This document shows positions 31,401 to 40,700 of a DNA stretch of 64,000 nucleotides, one piece after another. A program made the position numbers and the translations under genes. The number at the start of each line of letters is the position of its first letter. Positions within the stretch are counted from its first letter, which is position 1. The stretch is taken from assembly GCA_027923505.1 (NCBI GenBank), contig BROI01000013.1, positions 496,001-560,000 on the forward strand, given 5' to 3'. The notes under the pieces were generated by a model that was given only the letters and a program-made list of their open reading frames with translations, did not search any database and was not told the DNA's origin. The stretch is from Mayamaea pseudoterrestris (Eukaryota > Bacillariophyta > Bacillariophyceae > Sellaphorales > Sellaphoraceae).

Positions 31401-34333
31401 GCCAGAGGAATGTGTTCGATAAGCGTTTTTTCGGCTCATTTGATCGCTTTGTTGCGGAAGGCAAGGCTCTTTTGACTCTTGGCGGAGTGAGGAGTGCTAC
31501 TGCATCCGCGCAGGCTGGCACGTACAGTCGGCTACGCGACAGCTGGAAAGGCGTTGTACGGGACCAGATGATACGGCTTGACATTTTAATGAGCGAACGT
31601 AGTTGTTTTGTCGAGTTTTGCAAGAATGCGGAGCAGCTTCTCTCAGGCGAGACACGAATCACAGTAAAAAAGCTGCAAGATATAGAATTAAAAAGCCGTT
31701 CATTTCCAAGTGATTGCGACTTAATCAGAAAAATCACCGAATTAAGCAGAAGGTCCCTCCGCTGGCGAACCGAGGCAAAGGCGTTACTATCTTCTCACCA
31801 GAAAGTGACTATGACCGATGCCAAAGCGCTTCTTGATAGCGGAGAAAAGCTTGGCATAGCATGTGATGAACTGAAGGAGCTTCGCGGTGGCATCCGGCTT
31901 GCGCGGGCATGGTGCAGCCAAGTTAAGCGTTGCAGTTTGAATAATGGAGCGACTAATACGGAGGATGTAACGAGACTTCTTGAGGAGCACGATAAACTAC
32001 TGGTTGAGATGCCGGACGAAGCTGCTAAATTACGAAGCGCAATGTGCAACTACTGTATCTGTCGTAGACCATTCGATGGATTTATGATTGCCTGCGATTC
32101 TTGCGACGACTGGTTTCATGGACCGTGTATTGGCATAACTGAATCCAAAGCAGGAAAGACTGAAAAGTATGTATGCATTCGCTGTTCCATTGTTCGCTCA
32201 TACAAGACCTGTGCGTCTGGTGCCATCGGATTCATTCGCAAGTGGGCGAATGACACTGACCGAAAAAAGGCAAGGCAATCCGATGCTCAAAAGTTGCAGC
32301 GCAAGATACGTAAGGATAACAAAGACATGGCAACTCTTAAACTCGAGCAGAGTTCGATTGTCGACCGTCTCAAAGTGCTTGACCGGCCGGCTAGGGACTA
32401 CTTGGTAACGGTAGATTTTTTAGCAGCTGAAGCAATGCATTTGGAAGCCAAGTCATGCGGGGAGCCCTTGAAGGAATTGAGCACGGCATTTGTAGAGACA
32501 CAAGAGGACACAGTGAATACAAACTTTGAGTCGTCGGACTTTCCGTTACGAGAGCAATCGACAGGCATTATCAAGGAGCATGTCGTAGTTGAATCGATCG
32601 AAGGCGGACTTCAGACGACCGAAGCTCCAGCACAGTCTCCAGTTGATGCCTTTGCAACAGGTCCGGTACAATTAGGATCATCCGCAGATAAATCGAGCAC
32701 GAACAAGACATCGAGCGAGGAGTTGTATAAATCCAAAGAAGAATGTGAGGCAAGACTTGAAAAAATTGCAGAGTCTCTGGAAGCGATTATGAAACGACTG
32801 GCTGAGGTGACAGTGCAAGCCAATTTGCGCCGCAACGAGCAAGAGCTTGAGGATGCGAGTACACTGGCTTTAAAGAAATGGTTCCTCGACGTTTTGGCCC
32901 TCGCGCTTATACCTTCCACTTCGATACTTGCAGACAAAAGTCGCCCAGAGGGTGGCTCCATTACTGAGACGATGCAGACGTTAATTCAAGACGCAGCGCG
33001 AGACGGTCTTGCGCGATTCAAAGACGTGCAAGATACAATAAACAGCTTTAAATGCATGGCGTGGTGTGTTGGGGCATCGAGCATTATAGCAAGACGTCCA
33101 TCCGACTCTGAACTCGTCGCACTTGTCAGATTGGGGCAGAATATTATATTTAATGATGACAAGGCTTTCCGGGCGCTGAAGTCAATCCTTGCTCGCGTGA
33201 GATCTTGGGATGCGAAGGTTAAAAAGGCGTTGACTCCTATTCCTGGAGACGTGCGTCCATTCAATCTCGCTAGTTTGAAAGACTTGGCAGAGATGGCCGA
33301 TGATATACCGCTCACCTTGCCGCTTCAGTCACGACTGGCGACGATCATCGACGACAATGGTAGCCGGCATTGCCTATGTGGCGGACCGAGCGACGGACGA
33401 TTTATGCTTTGTTGCGACACTTGCAACAAGTGGTTCCATGGTCTATGTGTGGGTGTCAAAGGAATGGACGCCGAAGAGTGGAATTGTCCCGTATGCGCGG
33501 GATCACCTCAAGCAACTGTCGACGACAAGACTTTGTCTGAGTTTCACGAAACGTTTACGATTGACGAGGACAATGTATCGACCATGGCCGATGACAGCGA
33601 TGACGACGTGTCATCCAAGGCGCCGAATGCGAAGAATATGTGGCCTCCTTTTGGTTTGCTTGGATCTGAGCAAGCTAAGGAAGCGCTTGGCGCCGATTTT
33701 CCTCCGTATTCGGTGCAACCTGATGGCACAATCATGCTTACACCGACACCTAGGGTGGTGGTTGCAACAGCGCCTCGTCCCATCGAAGTTACCGAGCCTT
33801 TTCTCCCACCGAAGCTACCCAAAAATCCTTCTGTACCAAAGGCGCATAAGCCGAAGCCGGCAAAGAAGCCGTCTCCACCAGTAACTGCATCGACCGCGTC
33901 AGCAGTTGTCGCACGACCCACCGCTGCACCAACAGCTGTGAAGCAACATGCACCAAATTATCCACCACCCTTTGCATTTTCAGCTCCACTTTCCAACCAA
34001 GTGATGCAGAACATGCAGCAAATGTTTGCTTGGCAACACAGTGCAATGATGCCTATGAGCATGCTTCCTCCAAGTTCTGCATCAGCAAATAATATTTATG
34101 CCGATCAGCAGTGTGGAATCAACAATAATTCAGCCTACCAAGCAGGCGCCACGGCTGCGAAAAATGGTCAACAGAATGGGACGCACGTGGCTCCATCAGC
34201 AGCATCATCGGTTTCGTCAATAGCGTCGGGCAGTCTGAGTTTGGATGTATTGAAAAATGTTGGGTGTGATCGGCGTCTGCTGAACCATGGACCGCCGGTA
34301 ACGAACCACGATGATTCAACTATGGACCGCTAA
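28439..34333 (+). CDS. PHD-finger/PLU-1-like chromatin protein lacking a JmjC domain
   Basis: 1964 residues in one open frame; the start may be the first Met or Met22 (MSFIDQEAG), and an upstream exon is possible. The N-terminal 200 residues are Ser/Thr-rich with a basic patch (VRRRKRSIKRKM). From about residue 260 to 1200 there is a long helical region with Trp recurring at roughly 381, 449, 494, 541, 607, 675, 732, 792, 849, 977, 1108 and 1157 (VLDWQARLD, ILEWRRQ, TYDWLARF, ARSWFSRH and so on), like the PLU-1 region of KDM5 demethylases. PHD finger 1 is at about 1204-1250 (CICRRPFDGFMIACDSC, then DDWFHGPCIG). More helices follow, then PHD finger 2 at about 1643-1690 (CLCGGPSDGRFMLCCDTC, then NKWFHGLCVG). 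The tail is Pro/Ala/Gln-rich. No JmjN, ARID or JmjC segment is present, so a histone reader or scaffold role is inferred. Confidence 0.82.
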   Translation: MVIQMNMPGVHFALISHLIPCMSFIDQEAGPATASATNEASLTEASVVGYGGSGSGKFAADLPDSEPSSRPSLTSNVFLPLLTPFVPSTQAETLIGWKQRLLDWHATSGGAGGTEQALAAEATTTTDFNFASTRGRSSRNNNNNTRRVTNKRPSHDRPDLGFSVKRMAVEQHAIVQKWSGGKAVLSVRRRKRSIKRKMSFESSSWRNQILMYAPYMLGDYRKSGAADEAATGETAANPVVEHGVASNNTTADALNVKELWFAVLAYAECLYKDIKSSYQSHLTQRVRLSEVCQFLHRIAKDLPAPEQACDQLTCDAVDDAMWSLMYALGSAQKQQAKLYDLFYEEGVDVDTLRKQLDIIARECKLELDEMEEWNRQVLAVLDWQARLDAAFTKEDEDVVLSEQVSPSRNDLVKLELSLEESKQHGFRSKGLLVLEKKLEKAYQLQDRILEWRRQSATTRESTKVLGALVRELSRLKLAFPVGSAIMAFHRDVESWIDRATVAIRSRISLQEIEILLKRASEMDVNLSEYTEKLQSRVDMTYDWLARFKKELSCKQDEEMSNLEWINRIRQALNDGFNPHFHELASEGSRMPVDCDLFKILQVEMDARTWSATARRWIPSDADEPASKRGKLEDLEEHVEKAIAIRERLCLSDDQKREWELDGEAELRRIVDEARSWFSRHSEIIGGDSRRSTERCRLSMEQLRQIVHENDAVFANLGAASSKIARMLNVAEAWYEAHVPLLRRCGLLGKRFADDANVSLEELTAAVEASEVDLPIELDEAAKLRDLEERIKHWHEDCAFAAGRTKKRSRRSKKFTIQRMKDFIEEASQLPIDSREDVAQLQEQLALITTWQSRASTELDAISDGFKYLQEAITESHGNPASYTREMVENRAESFVQAEKTDDVLFFEEEKKASDDMSQAETVSTDSSAQEIYSALASVGPGESNVHVLIKNFFREASQTNLETPEGDIAFELKNVSQWCARSIRYLESQRNVFDKRFFGSFDRFVAEGKALLTLGGVRSATASAQAGTYSRLRDSWKGVVRDQMIRLDILMSERSCFVEFCKNAEQLLSGETRITVKKLQDIELKSRSFPSDCDLIRKITELSRRSLRWRTEAKALLSSHQKVTMTDAKALLDSGEKLGIACDELKELRGGIRLARAWCSQVKRCSLNNGATNTEDVTRLLEEHDKLLVEMPDEAAKLRSAMCNYCICRRPFDGFMIACDSCDDWFHGPCIGITESKAGKTEKYVCIRCSIVRSYKTCASGAIGFIRKWANDTDRKKARQSDAQKLQRKIRKDNKDMATLKLEQSSIVDRLKVLDRPARDYLVTVDFLAAEAMHLEAKSCGEPLKELSTAFVETQEDTVNTNFESSDFPLREQSTGIIKEHVVVESIEGGLQTTEAPAQSPVDAFATGPVQLGSSADKSSTNKTSSEELYKSKEECEARLEKIAESLEAIMKRLAEVTVQANLRRNEQELEDASTLALKKWFLDVLALALIPSTSILADKSRPEGGSITETMQTLIQDAARDGLARFKDVQDTINSFKCMAWCVGASSIIARRPSDSELVALVRLGQNIIFNDDKAFRALKSILARVRSWDAKVKKALTPIPGDVRPFNLASLKDLAEMADDIPLTLPLQSRLATIIDDNGSRHCLCGGPSDGRFMLCCDTCNKWFHGLCVGVKGMDAEEWNCPVCAGSPQATVDDKTLSEFHETFTIDEDNVSTMADDSDDDVSSKAPNAKNMWPPFGLLGSEQAKEALGADFPPYSVQPDGTIMLTPTPRVVVATAPRPIEVTEPFLPPKLPKNPSVPKAHKPKPAKKPSPPVTASTASAVVARPTAAPTAVKQHAPNYPPPFAFSAPLSNQVMQNMQQMFAWQHSAMMPMSMLPPSSASANNIYADQQCGINNNSAYQAGATAAKNGQQNGTHVAPSAASSVSSIASGSLSLDVLKNVGCDRRLLNHGPPVTNHDDSTMDR

Positions 34334-34672
34334 TGGAATCGTTGCAGTAGTTAATAATAGAAAAATCAGTAGAGTTAACGTAAACGACTGACAATTTTTG
34401 CCAGCGAGTCGTAGCAACGCCATGAGAGCAATTTGATCCCAAATACAGGACAACAGGCGCCGGACATGCACAACTGCAAAGCGGCCATGGTGTTGATCGA
34501 TGAAGTAGCAACCTGCTCAAGGTGCGATTTAGGGTCTCCAGAGAAGCTACGACATGGTTACTGGAAGCTCGTCGCTTGTAAACGGTTAATGTGTTTACGC
34601 CCCGACTTAGATATTATCAACATTGGTACATAAGTCGAACTAGCTATATTGTACTCCCGAAACTTTATTATA
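34334..34672. other. Convergent 3' intergenic region
   Basis: 339 bp between the stop codons of the PHD/PLU-1-like gene and the VOC gene. It should contain both 3' UTRs. Frames of about 65 codons on either strand look like chance. No repeat seen. Confidence 0.5.
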
Positions 34673-35764
34673 CTATCGTGTCCGCTTTTCCTCATCTTGA
34701 AAGGCTTCAACTCCTTGAAAGGTAATGCCAACACCAGATGGGTCAACAATCGTGTTCAGTGCGCCATCACCGTCCGCACTGGGCGTGTACACAATGCGCA
34801 GCCCATCGACAACTGGATTGGGCTTGACATTCTTTTTGCGTCGCTCCGTTGGTATTAACAAAATGCCCATGCTTTCCGGCGTCATGCTCATGTAGACCGA
34901 TTTGGCTGGCGGCGCCGGTTCAAAGGCAGTGGTTCCGTGTGAAGGTCTGGCGTAAGGTATTTCTCGTTCGATGAAACCAATCGTTTCGTAAAAGGAACGG
35001 CTGGCTGAAACGTCAACGCAGTTGATAGCTACGAGCATGATTGGGTCGGATGCGATGCCCACAATGCCTCGGACTGGCAAACCCGAAGGCGAAACAACAT
35101 CGGCATGACCATAGGCATCCAGTATATTGCCACCCGCAGCTACCATTCGCGATATTCTATATCCCGGAACAGCCAGCTGCAGATAGGCGATATTGTCTCC
35201 TGGAGCGGAGTCTCCTTTTCGATACAAGACTGACGTACTGGAGGTGTCATAAACAAGGGCAATCGAAGCGTGTCCGCCATACTCGGCAAAGGATGAAACC
35301 CCCGGAACCCATCCATCGGGCACCGATAATTGCTCTGGTCCAAAACCTAACCATGTTTCTTCAACTGTACCGACAATTCTTTTTCTTAAAATCTTGCAGT
35401 CGAATCCTTCCACTAAAAAGGCAATCATGGCATCCAGCTGTGATCGATCCGCCACTCGTATTTGAATTCCTTGCAAATGCGCGTTAGTTTCTGCAAGTTC
35501 CGGTAGCGATCCCACGGCTGCAGTTGCTGATTCAAGTGATGTCATTCCAATGCTTGCTGCCGCTGCTAACATGGGAAAGAGTGCCAATGATGATCGTCGC
35601 GCAGTTGATTCGACCGAGTCATCTCCATGGTGATGTATGGCGGAAATGCTAGTCGATGACGTCCGCATTTCTTGGCGTCTACTAAAGAATGTATTCATAT
35701 GTAAAGCATTGGATCTATGGATGCTGCATATTGCTGAGAGCGACGCCAAAGAAAGATGCTTCAT
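34673..35764 (-). CDS. VOC/glyoxalase-fold protein with lumenal targeting
   Basis: 363 residues. The first 85 residues look like a multi-part plastid presequence. A hydrophobic start (MKHLSLASLSAICS) is followed by a Ser/Thr-rich stretch, then a twin-arginine segment at 56-57 (STARRSSLALFPMLAAAASIG) with a cleavage-like ESATAAVG near residue 84. This suggests Tat-type import into the thylakoid lumen. The mature part carries two vicinal-oxygen-chelate modules at about 95-220 (LQGIQIRVADRSQLDAMIAF, then LGFGPEQLSVPDGW) and 228-355 (IMLVAINCVDVSASRSFYET, then IGFIEREIPYAR, NTIVDPSGVGITFQGVEAF). VOC proteins include glyoxalase I and dioxygenases; metal ligands could not be confirmed here, so the reaction is unknown. 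The start codon lies 169 bp from that of the divergent CNNM gene. Confidence 0.78.
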   Translation of the reverse strand: MKHLSLASLSAICSIHRSNALHMNTFFSRRQEMRTSSTSISAIHHHGDDSVESTARRSSLALFPMLAAAASIGMTSLESATAAVGSLPELAETNAHLQGIQIRVADRSQLDAMIAFLVEGFDCKILRKRIVGTVEETWLGFGPEQLSVPDGWVPGVSSFAEYGGHASIALVYDTSSTSVLYRKGDSAPGDNIAYLQLAVPGYRISRMVAAGGNILDAYGHADVVSPSGLPVRGIVGIASDPIMLVAINCVDVSASRSFYETIGFIEREIPYARPSHGTTAFEPAPPAKSVYMSMTPESMGILLIPTERRKKNVKPNPVVDGLRIVYTPSADGDGALNTIVDPSGVGITFQGVEAFQDEEKRTR

Positions 35765-35933
35765 GGTGAAAAATGAGCTGGTTTTGCGATGCGACGATGA
35801 TGGCTTGTGGGCTTTTGTGTGCGTCTTACCGTTACTAAAATGTTAACCGGTGCGATAGTCAAACGAGACACGTGGAACGCAGAGGTGCGAATACTGCTGC
35901 CGGTCAGACTTTTACGTCGCGCGCGACCACCGA
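35765..35933. promoter_or_regulatory. 169-bp divergent promoter between VOC and CNNM genes
   Basis: The interval between two oppositely directed start codons. It must serve both genes or overlap them. No clear TATA or other element was recognised. Its length equals the satellite period only by coincidence; the sequence is unrelated. Confidence 0.35.
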
Positions 35934-37646
35934 ATGAGCGACGCATCCATCATTGTGCAGACGACAAGCACCCCACCTCTCCTTGATAGCACAGCTTTCC
36001 ACACAATGGATCATCCATTTGAATATTGCGTCGACTCGTACGGAAAGCAGCATTTTCTTGATGGCGGGGACTATCTAATAACTAGCATAGTGGCACAAGA
36101 GACTGGCCATACGGGGTGGAGCTATTTTTATGACGTGATGGGAGCCTTGGTTTGCATTTGCTTCGTCGCCCTGGTCTCTGGATTATTCATGGGACTCATG
36201 ACAATGGATCCGCTGGATTTGAATATAATAATACGAGTCGGGTCGACCGAGGAAGAAGTAGCGCAGGCGAATGAATTGCTTCCCATTGTCGAGCAACATC
36301 ATCGCGTATTGGTGACGCTGTTATTACTGAACGCCGTAGCATATGAAGCGCTTCCACTCTTCATGGATAACTTGGTTCCCAGAATGTGGGCGATTGCAGT
36401 TTCTGTGAGTTGCGTCTTGCTGTTTGGTGAGATTGTGCCTTGTGCAATATTCATTGGACCCAATCAACTTGAGCTCGCATCAAAACTGATTGGAGTCATG
36501 AAATTTTTCATGAAGGTAACCTATCCCATTGCCTATCCTCTGGCAAAGCTACTGGATCGCATTGTTGGTTCAACGGAGAATGAGGATCACTACTCGCGAG
36601 AGGAACTCTCCGCCTTGATTCGCATTCAGTACGAGGAGCAAGCTACGTTGCTGGTTAACCGCAAGTCTGGATTCATGGCCAATCACCACAAGAATCATCA
36701 GGCGAGAATTGTCAAGCAAGATCAGCGTACCTGGCGAGCATTGAAAAAGGAGATTCTGGAAGCAGTTCAGGAACGCGCCGAGGAGGCCGACGAGCAGTGC
36801 GACGAGGATCTTTACTATGAGCAAATGGACCCGCCCTTGGCCAAGGATGAGATAAACATGGTCGAGGGCGCCCTGAGCATGAAGACAAAGCTTACAATGG
36901 ACGTCTACACGCCGCTGCGCATGATGTATGCTCTTCCACATGACTTGATACTGGATCGGGAAAATTTAATGCGCGTGTACTCGACGGGTTACAGTCGAAT
37001 CCCCGTCTACCGACGCCAACCGGATCGACCAGATGATTGCACGGCAATTTATGGCGTATTGATGACGCGTCACTTGATGGTGATTGACTGGGACGATGAG
37101 CGACCGGCGAATTCTTTGCCGCTGCAGCGGCCGCCTTGCGTGTCCCCGCGAATGAACCTTGTCAAGCTTATTAGTTTATTGAAAGACAACGGAAGTCATA
37201 TTGCCTTTGTTTGCGCTAGACCGGATGTAGCAAAGAAGGCGCTCGATAGAGAACAAGAGATACCGCCAGAGGCGGGTTTCATGGGGCTAGTGACACTCGA
37301 AGACGTCTTGGAGGAACTCATACAGGATACGATTCTGGACGAGCGCGATTATAGGGATCGAGAGCTAGAAGCAGCTCGATTGACTCGCTGGGCGGCGACA
37401 AAGCTACAGGAATGGTACAAGAAAAAGAAGAAGTTAAAACGAATAAGTCAAACTGGGGTGTCGTTCCAACCTTCAATAGACGAAACTCTGGATCTTGAGA
37501 ACGGTGTGGACGACCCGAGTTCCTGGACACCTTTGCTTGACACAAAGCAAAATGGACATGAGGAAAGCGGGATCGCCGTTGCAGCTCATGCTTCATATGG
37601 TACCTCGGATGACGAAAAGCGAGTTCTCACAAGTCGCAGACCTTGA
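35934..37646 (+). CDS. CNNM/DUF21-family metal transporter with CBS pair
   Basis: 570 residues. An extracellular N-terminus of about 60 residues precedes a DUF21 domain with four hydrophobic segments: about 66-92 (ALVCICFVALVSGLFMGLM), 127-146 (VLVTLLLLNAVAYEALPLF), 151-175 (AVSVSCVLLFGEIVPCAIF) and 185-210 (KFFMKVTYPIAYPLAKLLD). The Gly-Leu-Phe-Met-Gly-Leu and Gly-Glu-Ile-Val-Pro motifs are those of the ion-binding site in CNNM/CorC proteins. A charged linker (YSREELSALIRIQYEEQ) and an acidic helical loop follow. A cytosolic CBS pair spans about 312-460 (MMYALPHDLILDRENLMRVY, YSRIPVYRR, GLVTLEDVLEELIQDTILDE). The basic tail KKKKKLKRISQ ends the core. Relatives export or regulate Mg2+ at the plasma membrane or organelles. 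The gene converges on UTP10, 103 bp between stops. Confidence 0.92.
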   Translation: MSDASIIVQTTSTPPLLDSTAFHTMDHPFEYCVDSYGKQHFLDGGDYLITSIVAQETGHTGWSYFYDVMGALVCICFVALVSGLFMGLMTMDPLDLNIIIRVGSTEEEVAQANELLPIVEQHHRVLVTLLLLNAVAYEALPLFMDNLVPRMWAIAVSVSCVLLFGEIVPCAIFIGPNQLELASKLIGVMKFFMKVTYPIAYPLAKLLDRIVGSTENEDHYSREELSALIRIQYEEQATLLVNRKSGFMANHHKNHQARIVKQDQRTWRALKKEILEAVQERAEEADEQCDEDLYYEQMDPPLAKDEINMVEGALSMKTKLTMDVYTPLRMMYALPHDLILDRENLMRVYSTGYSRIPVYRRQPDRPDDCTAIYGVLMTRHLMVIDWDDERPANSLPLQRPPCVSPRMNLVKLISLLKDNGSHIAFVCARPDVAKKALDREQEIPPEAGFMGLVTLEDVLEELIQDTILDERDYRDRELEAARLTRWAATKLQEWYKKKKKLKRISQTGVSFQPSIDETLDLENGVDDPSSWTPLLDTKQNGHEESGIAVAAHASYGTSDDEKRVLTSRRP

Positions 37647-37749
37647 TACCGTCCTGCCGCCATAATACTTTACTCATAAGCATACAGGTAAATGAAAGGT
37701 AAAGTAGGATATGAGATGTTAACGGAAAATTTTATGGCAAAAATATACT

Positions 37750-40700
37750 CTATCGTAGACTTTCTTGAAGACTTTCGCCTATGAGCTCCTCGGCAAGTGT
37801 GACAATATCCCTCGCCAGGGCAGCATTGTCTTCCGTCGAATCCTCCATGGCTTCCGACAGAACCGGCAAGCACTCCGGAAGGAGAACCATATATTCTTCG
37901 CCAAGGGACCGCATGAGCGAAAGTAAACACTCTAGTCCGGCTCTTCGAACCTCGGCGCGATGCTCGTTGGCGCATGCTTCCAAGACCGCATGGTTCAGTG
38001 GCTTCCATAACTGCTCATTGCCAGCAGCAGCGGCCAGTGCCGTTAGGCAGCCCATCACACAGCCAGAGCTTTCCGTCACACCGTGAACTAACTGATGGTA
38101 TGCGCTTTGCGCAACTGGCACAACGGGATAATTTTCTGGGAGTCTGGCCTCCAGCAAATTTCCGAGAGGAGAAAGTAACGCATGATAACGAGCCTCCTCA
38201 TCGGTACGAATCCACGCACCCCCACCGCGAGCGTCAGTACGAAGCGAATGCTCCAAGCATAAGAGGAGCGGCTCAATGCAACTCATACTGCCTTCATTGT
38301 AGTTGCTGTTTAACTCCTCGTTTAAGCGACGCCGCTTCGCCTCGCTGGCCTTGGTGGACGCGCTTGCAAAAGCTTGAGCAGCATTGTTTAACTCGGCAAT
38401 CGCGTCATTCCAAACCATTGAAAGACATGGGAGGAAGATTGCTTTTAGCTTCTGGCTCAACACTTGAGTAAATGACCAAAAAGCAAATTTTCTAGTCTCA
38501 CTCGCACCGCGCCACTCTCGTAAAAAGACAAGCACACGACGAAGTTGTAGTTCGGAAAGTTTCATGACAAGAGCGACGAGGACCTTCTCGCAAACCTTGA
38601 CGACCAACACCTTGTCAGCAAAAACACCATCCACGTCACATGCGGTCGTCAAAGCCTTGAGAACCGCACTCCTTTGTACGATTATTTCTGCACTCGAAGC
38701 TTCACCCAGTGCTTGCTCGAGAATTAGCATAACCGATTTAACGCCATCCAATGTTGAACAAAGGCTTATAGCTTTGCACAACGCCGGAACCAGTATGCGA
38801 CAAGGAACAGAGGCCGCCAATCCTGCATCCAAACGTTCCATTGTGACCTTGATAGGATCTAGTTTTTCAATCACATCGGTGCGCAGCGACTTAGACAATA
38901 CAGCCTGCTCAGTGAGAATCAAAGGCAGATGTGGAGTCATGAAATGCGGGACTGACTCAATGACAGCAACTAATCCTTTTATAAGCCCAAGTCGTAGAAC
39001 TTGCACTTCATCTTCGGATGGACCACCGTATGAGGACGTGCAGTTTAAAATCATAACCAAGGAGCGGACAAGAGTCGGAAGTACAGCGACACTCGCCGTG
39101 CCCACTGACCGCACGAGTGAACCCGCACACAGCGCCAAACTACAAATAAGTTGCCGCTCGCCCACCTGGATTGCATCCAATGATGCGACATCTTCGAAGG
39201 TCGCCAACAGTCGAGTAACCTCTGATAAGGCATTGAGAAAATTCTGCACAGCGCCTTCCGGAAAAGCGCTCGCCTTTCGGAGCATGCCAGAGATCTGGTC
39301 GAGCGCCAATAAAGCCGACTCCCGAAGACGTGGACTCATTAAATGGTCCTCTGTTGATGTTAGCAAGCCAGTGATTTCAGGAACTAGATCGACAAACAAA
39401 ATGGCTTCCGGCGATGCTGATGTGAAGCCAGCGGCACGATCCGCCAGCAGGTGAAGCGCATTTGATCTGACATCCGCGGTGCGTCCTTCAGCAATAATCG
39501 ACGACACGGAAGCGAGGAATATAGGTACTGGTAACAGGTTTTGGATAATTCCTCGACTCTGGTCTAGTGACTCAACAGCGTAATCCAAAAAATGCTGCAC
39601 TGATACGTCAAGATTGCAATCAGATCTGTTACGACATGCCGTGTGAACCTCTAAGAGTTGTTGCCAAATTTTCAAACAAAGTTCTGCCGCATTTCCAGTT
39701 TTCTTAAAATAATGCTGAACTCCTCCAAGCAGTAGGCAATCCGCAAAGGTATCTATGATAAATTTCGCCAAATTTACAACGCGTTGTAGTCCGGCTTCCT
39801 TATCCACGGAAATGGCAGACTTCCTCGTGATACCAGAGGTCGCTGTCTCTATGAGAACCATAGATGATACAGAAGCTCCCAATTTGCTGCTTTTATCGTC
39901 TATGCTTGAGTCAGCGCGGGTTAAAGAAGATATGATCTCGTTGCAGTACTCCAAGAGCGTCAACAGAGTTGCGACTTGCATGGCGCTTGGCCCTGATTCT
40001 AACACCTGTACCACTATGCTGGAGGCATGAGACGGACGACCCTGATTCCCAAGTGAATGGGATCGCTCCGCCAAGTAGAGACAGATAAGTCCAGCCACTT
40101 CATCAACTAAATTGCTTTGAACTAAAACATGCACGAAGTCGCTATATAGGAGGAGATGTTGCGCTTCCGATTGTTCCTGACTTGCGGAAACAAATGCCGT
40201 GAAGATCCGTTCAATAGTAGCGCCTTCAAGAGGTGCAATCTTTTTGAACAATGGTATAAAATATGTCAATGTCTGCCGAACGAACTGGGTGTAAGATCCA
40301 TCTTTGCCACACGCAAGCGAAACGGTCGCAGCCACAACTTGGCCGAGCGATGGCATGACATCGCCCGGACGTTCCAACGCAAAATTGCTTAAAATGGAAA
40401 GAGCTGCCGACCTAGTTCGAGTTTTCGTCAAAAGTACAAGCCGAAGATCCGTAGTAGTAGAAGCACCCAATAACGATAGCAAAATCGTGATCCACGATTT
40501 GGTGCGCCGAGCGTCCACCTTTTGCTTTGCAGGCGATGTGACAAGAATCTGTTGAAGGGCCAAAAGAACTGATTGCTGCAAGAAAGGAGTCGTTTCGTCG
40601 TCATGCGTAGATGCCGTAAGCGATGACTCTTTAAGAGCATTAAATAACATGCCTGCAAGCTCATCGCCACGTCGGGATGCCAGCAGCCTCGACGAATTTG

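Noticed and set aside
38564-39454. 296-codon plus-strand ORF.
   Set aside because: It is antisense to UTP10, with Ser/Thr-rich shadow composition and no recognisable domain.
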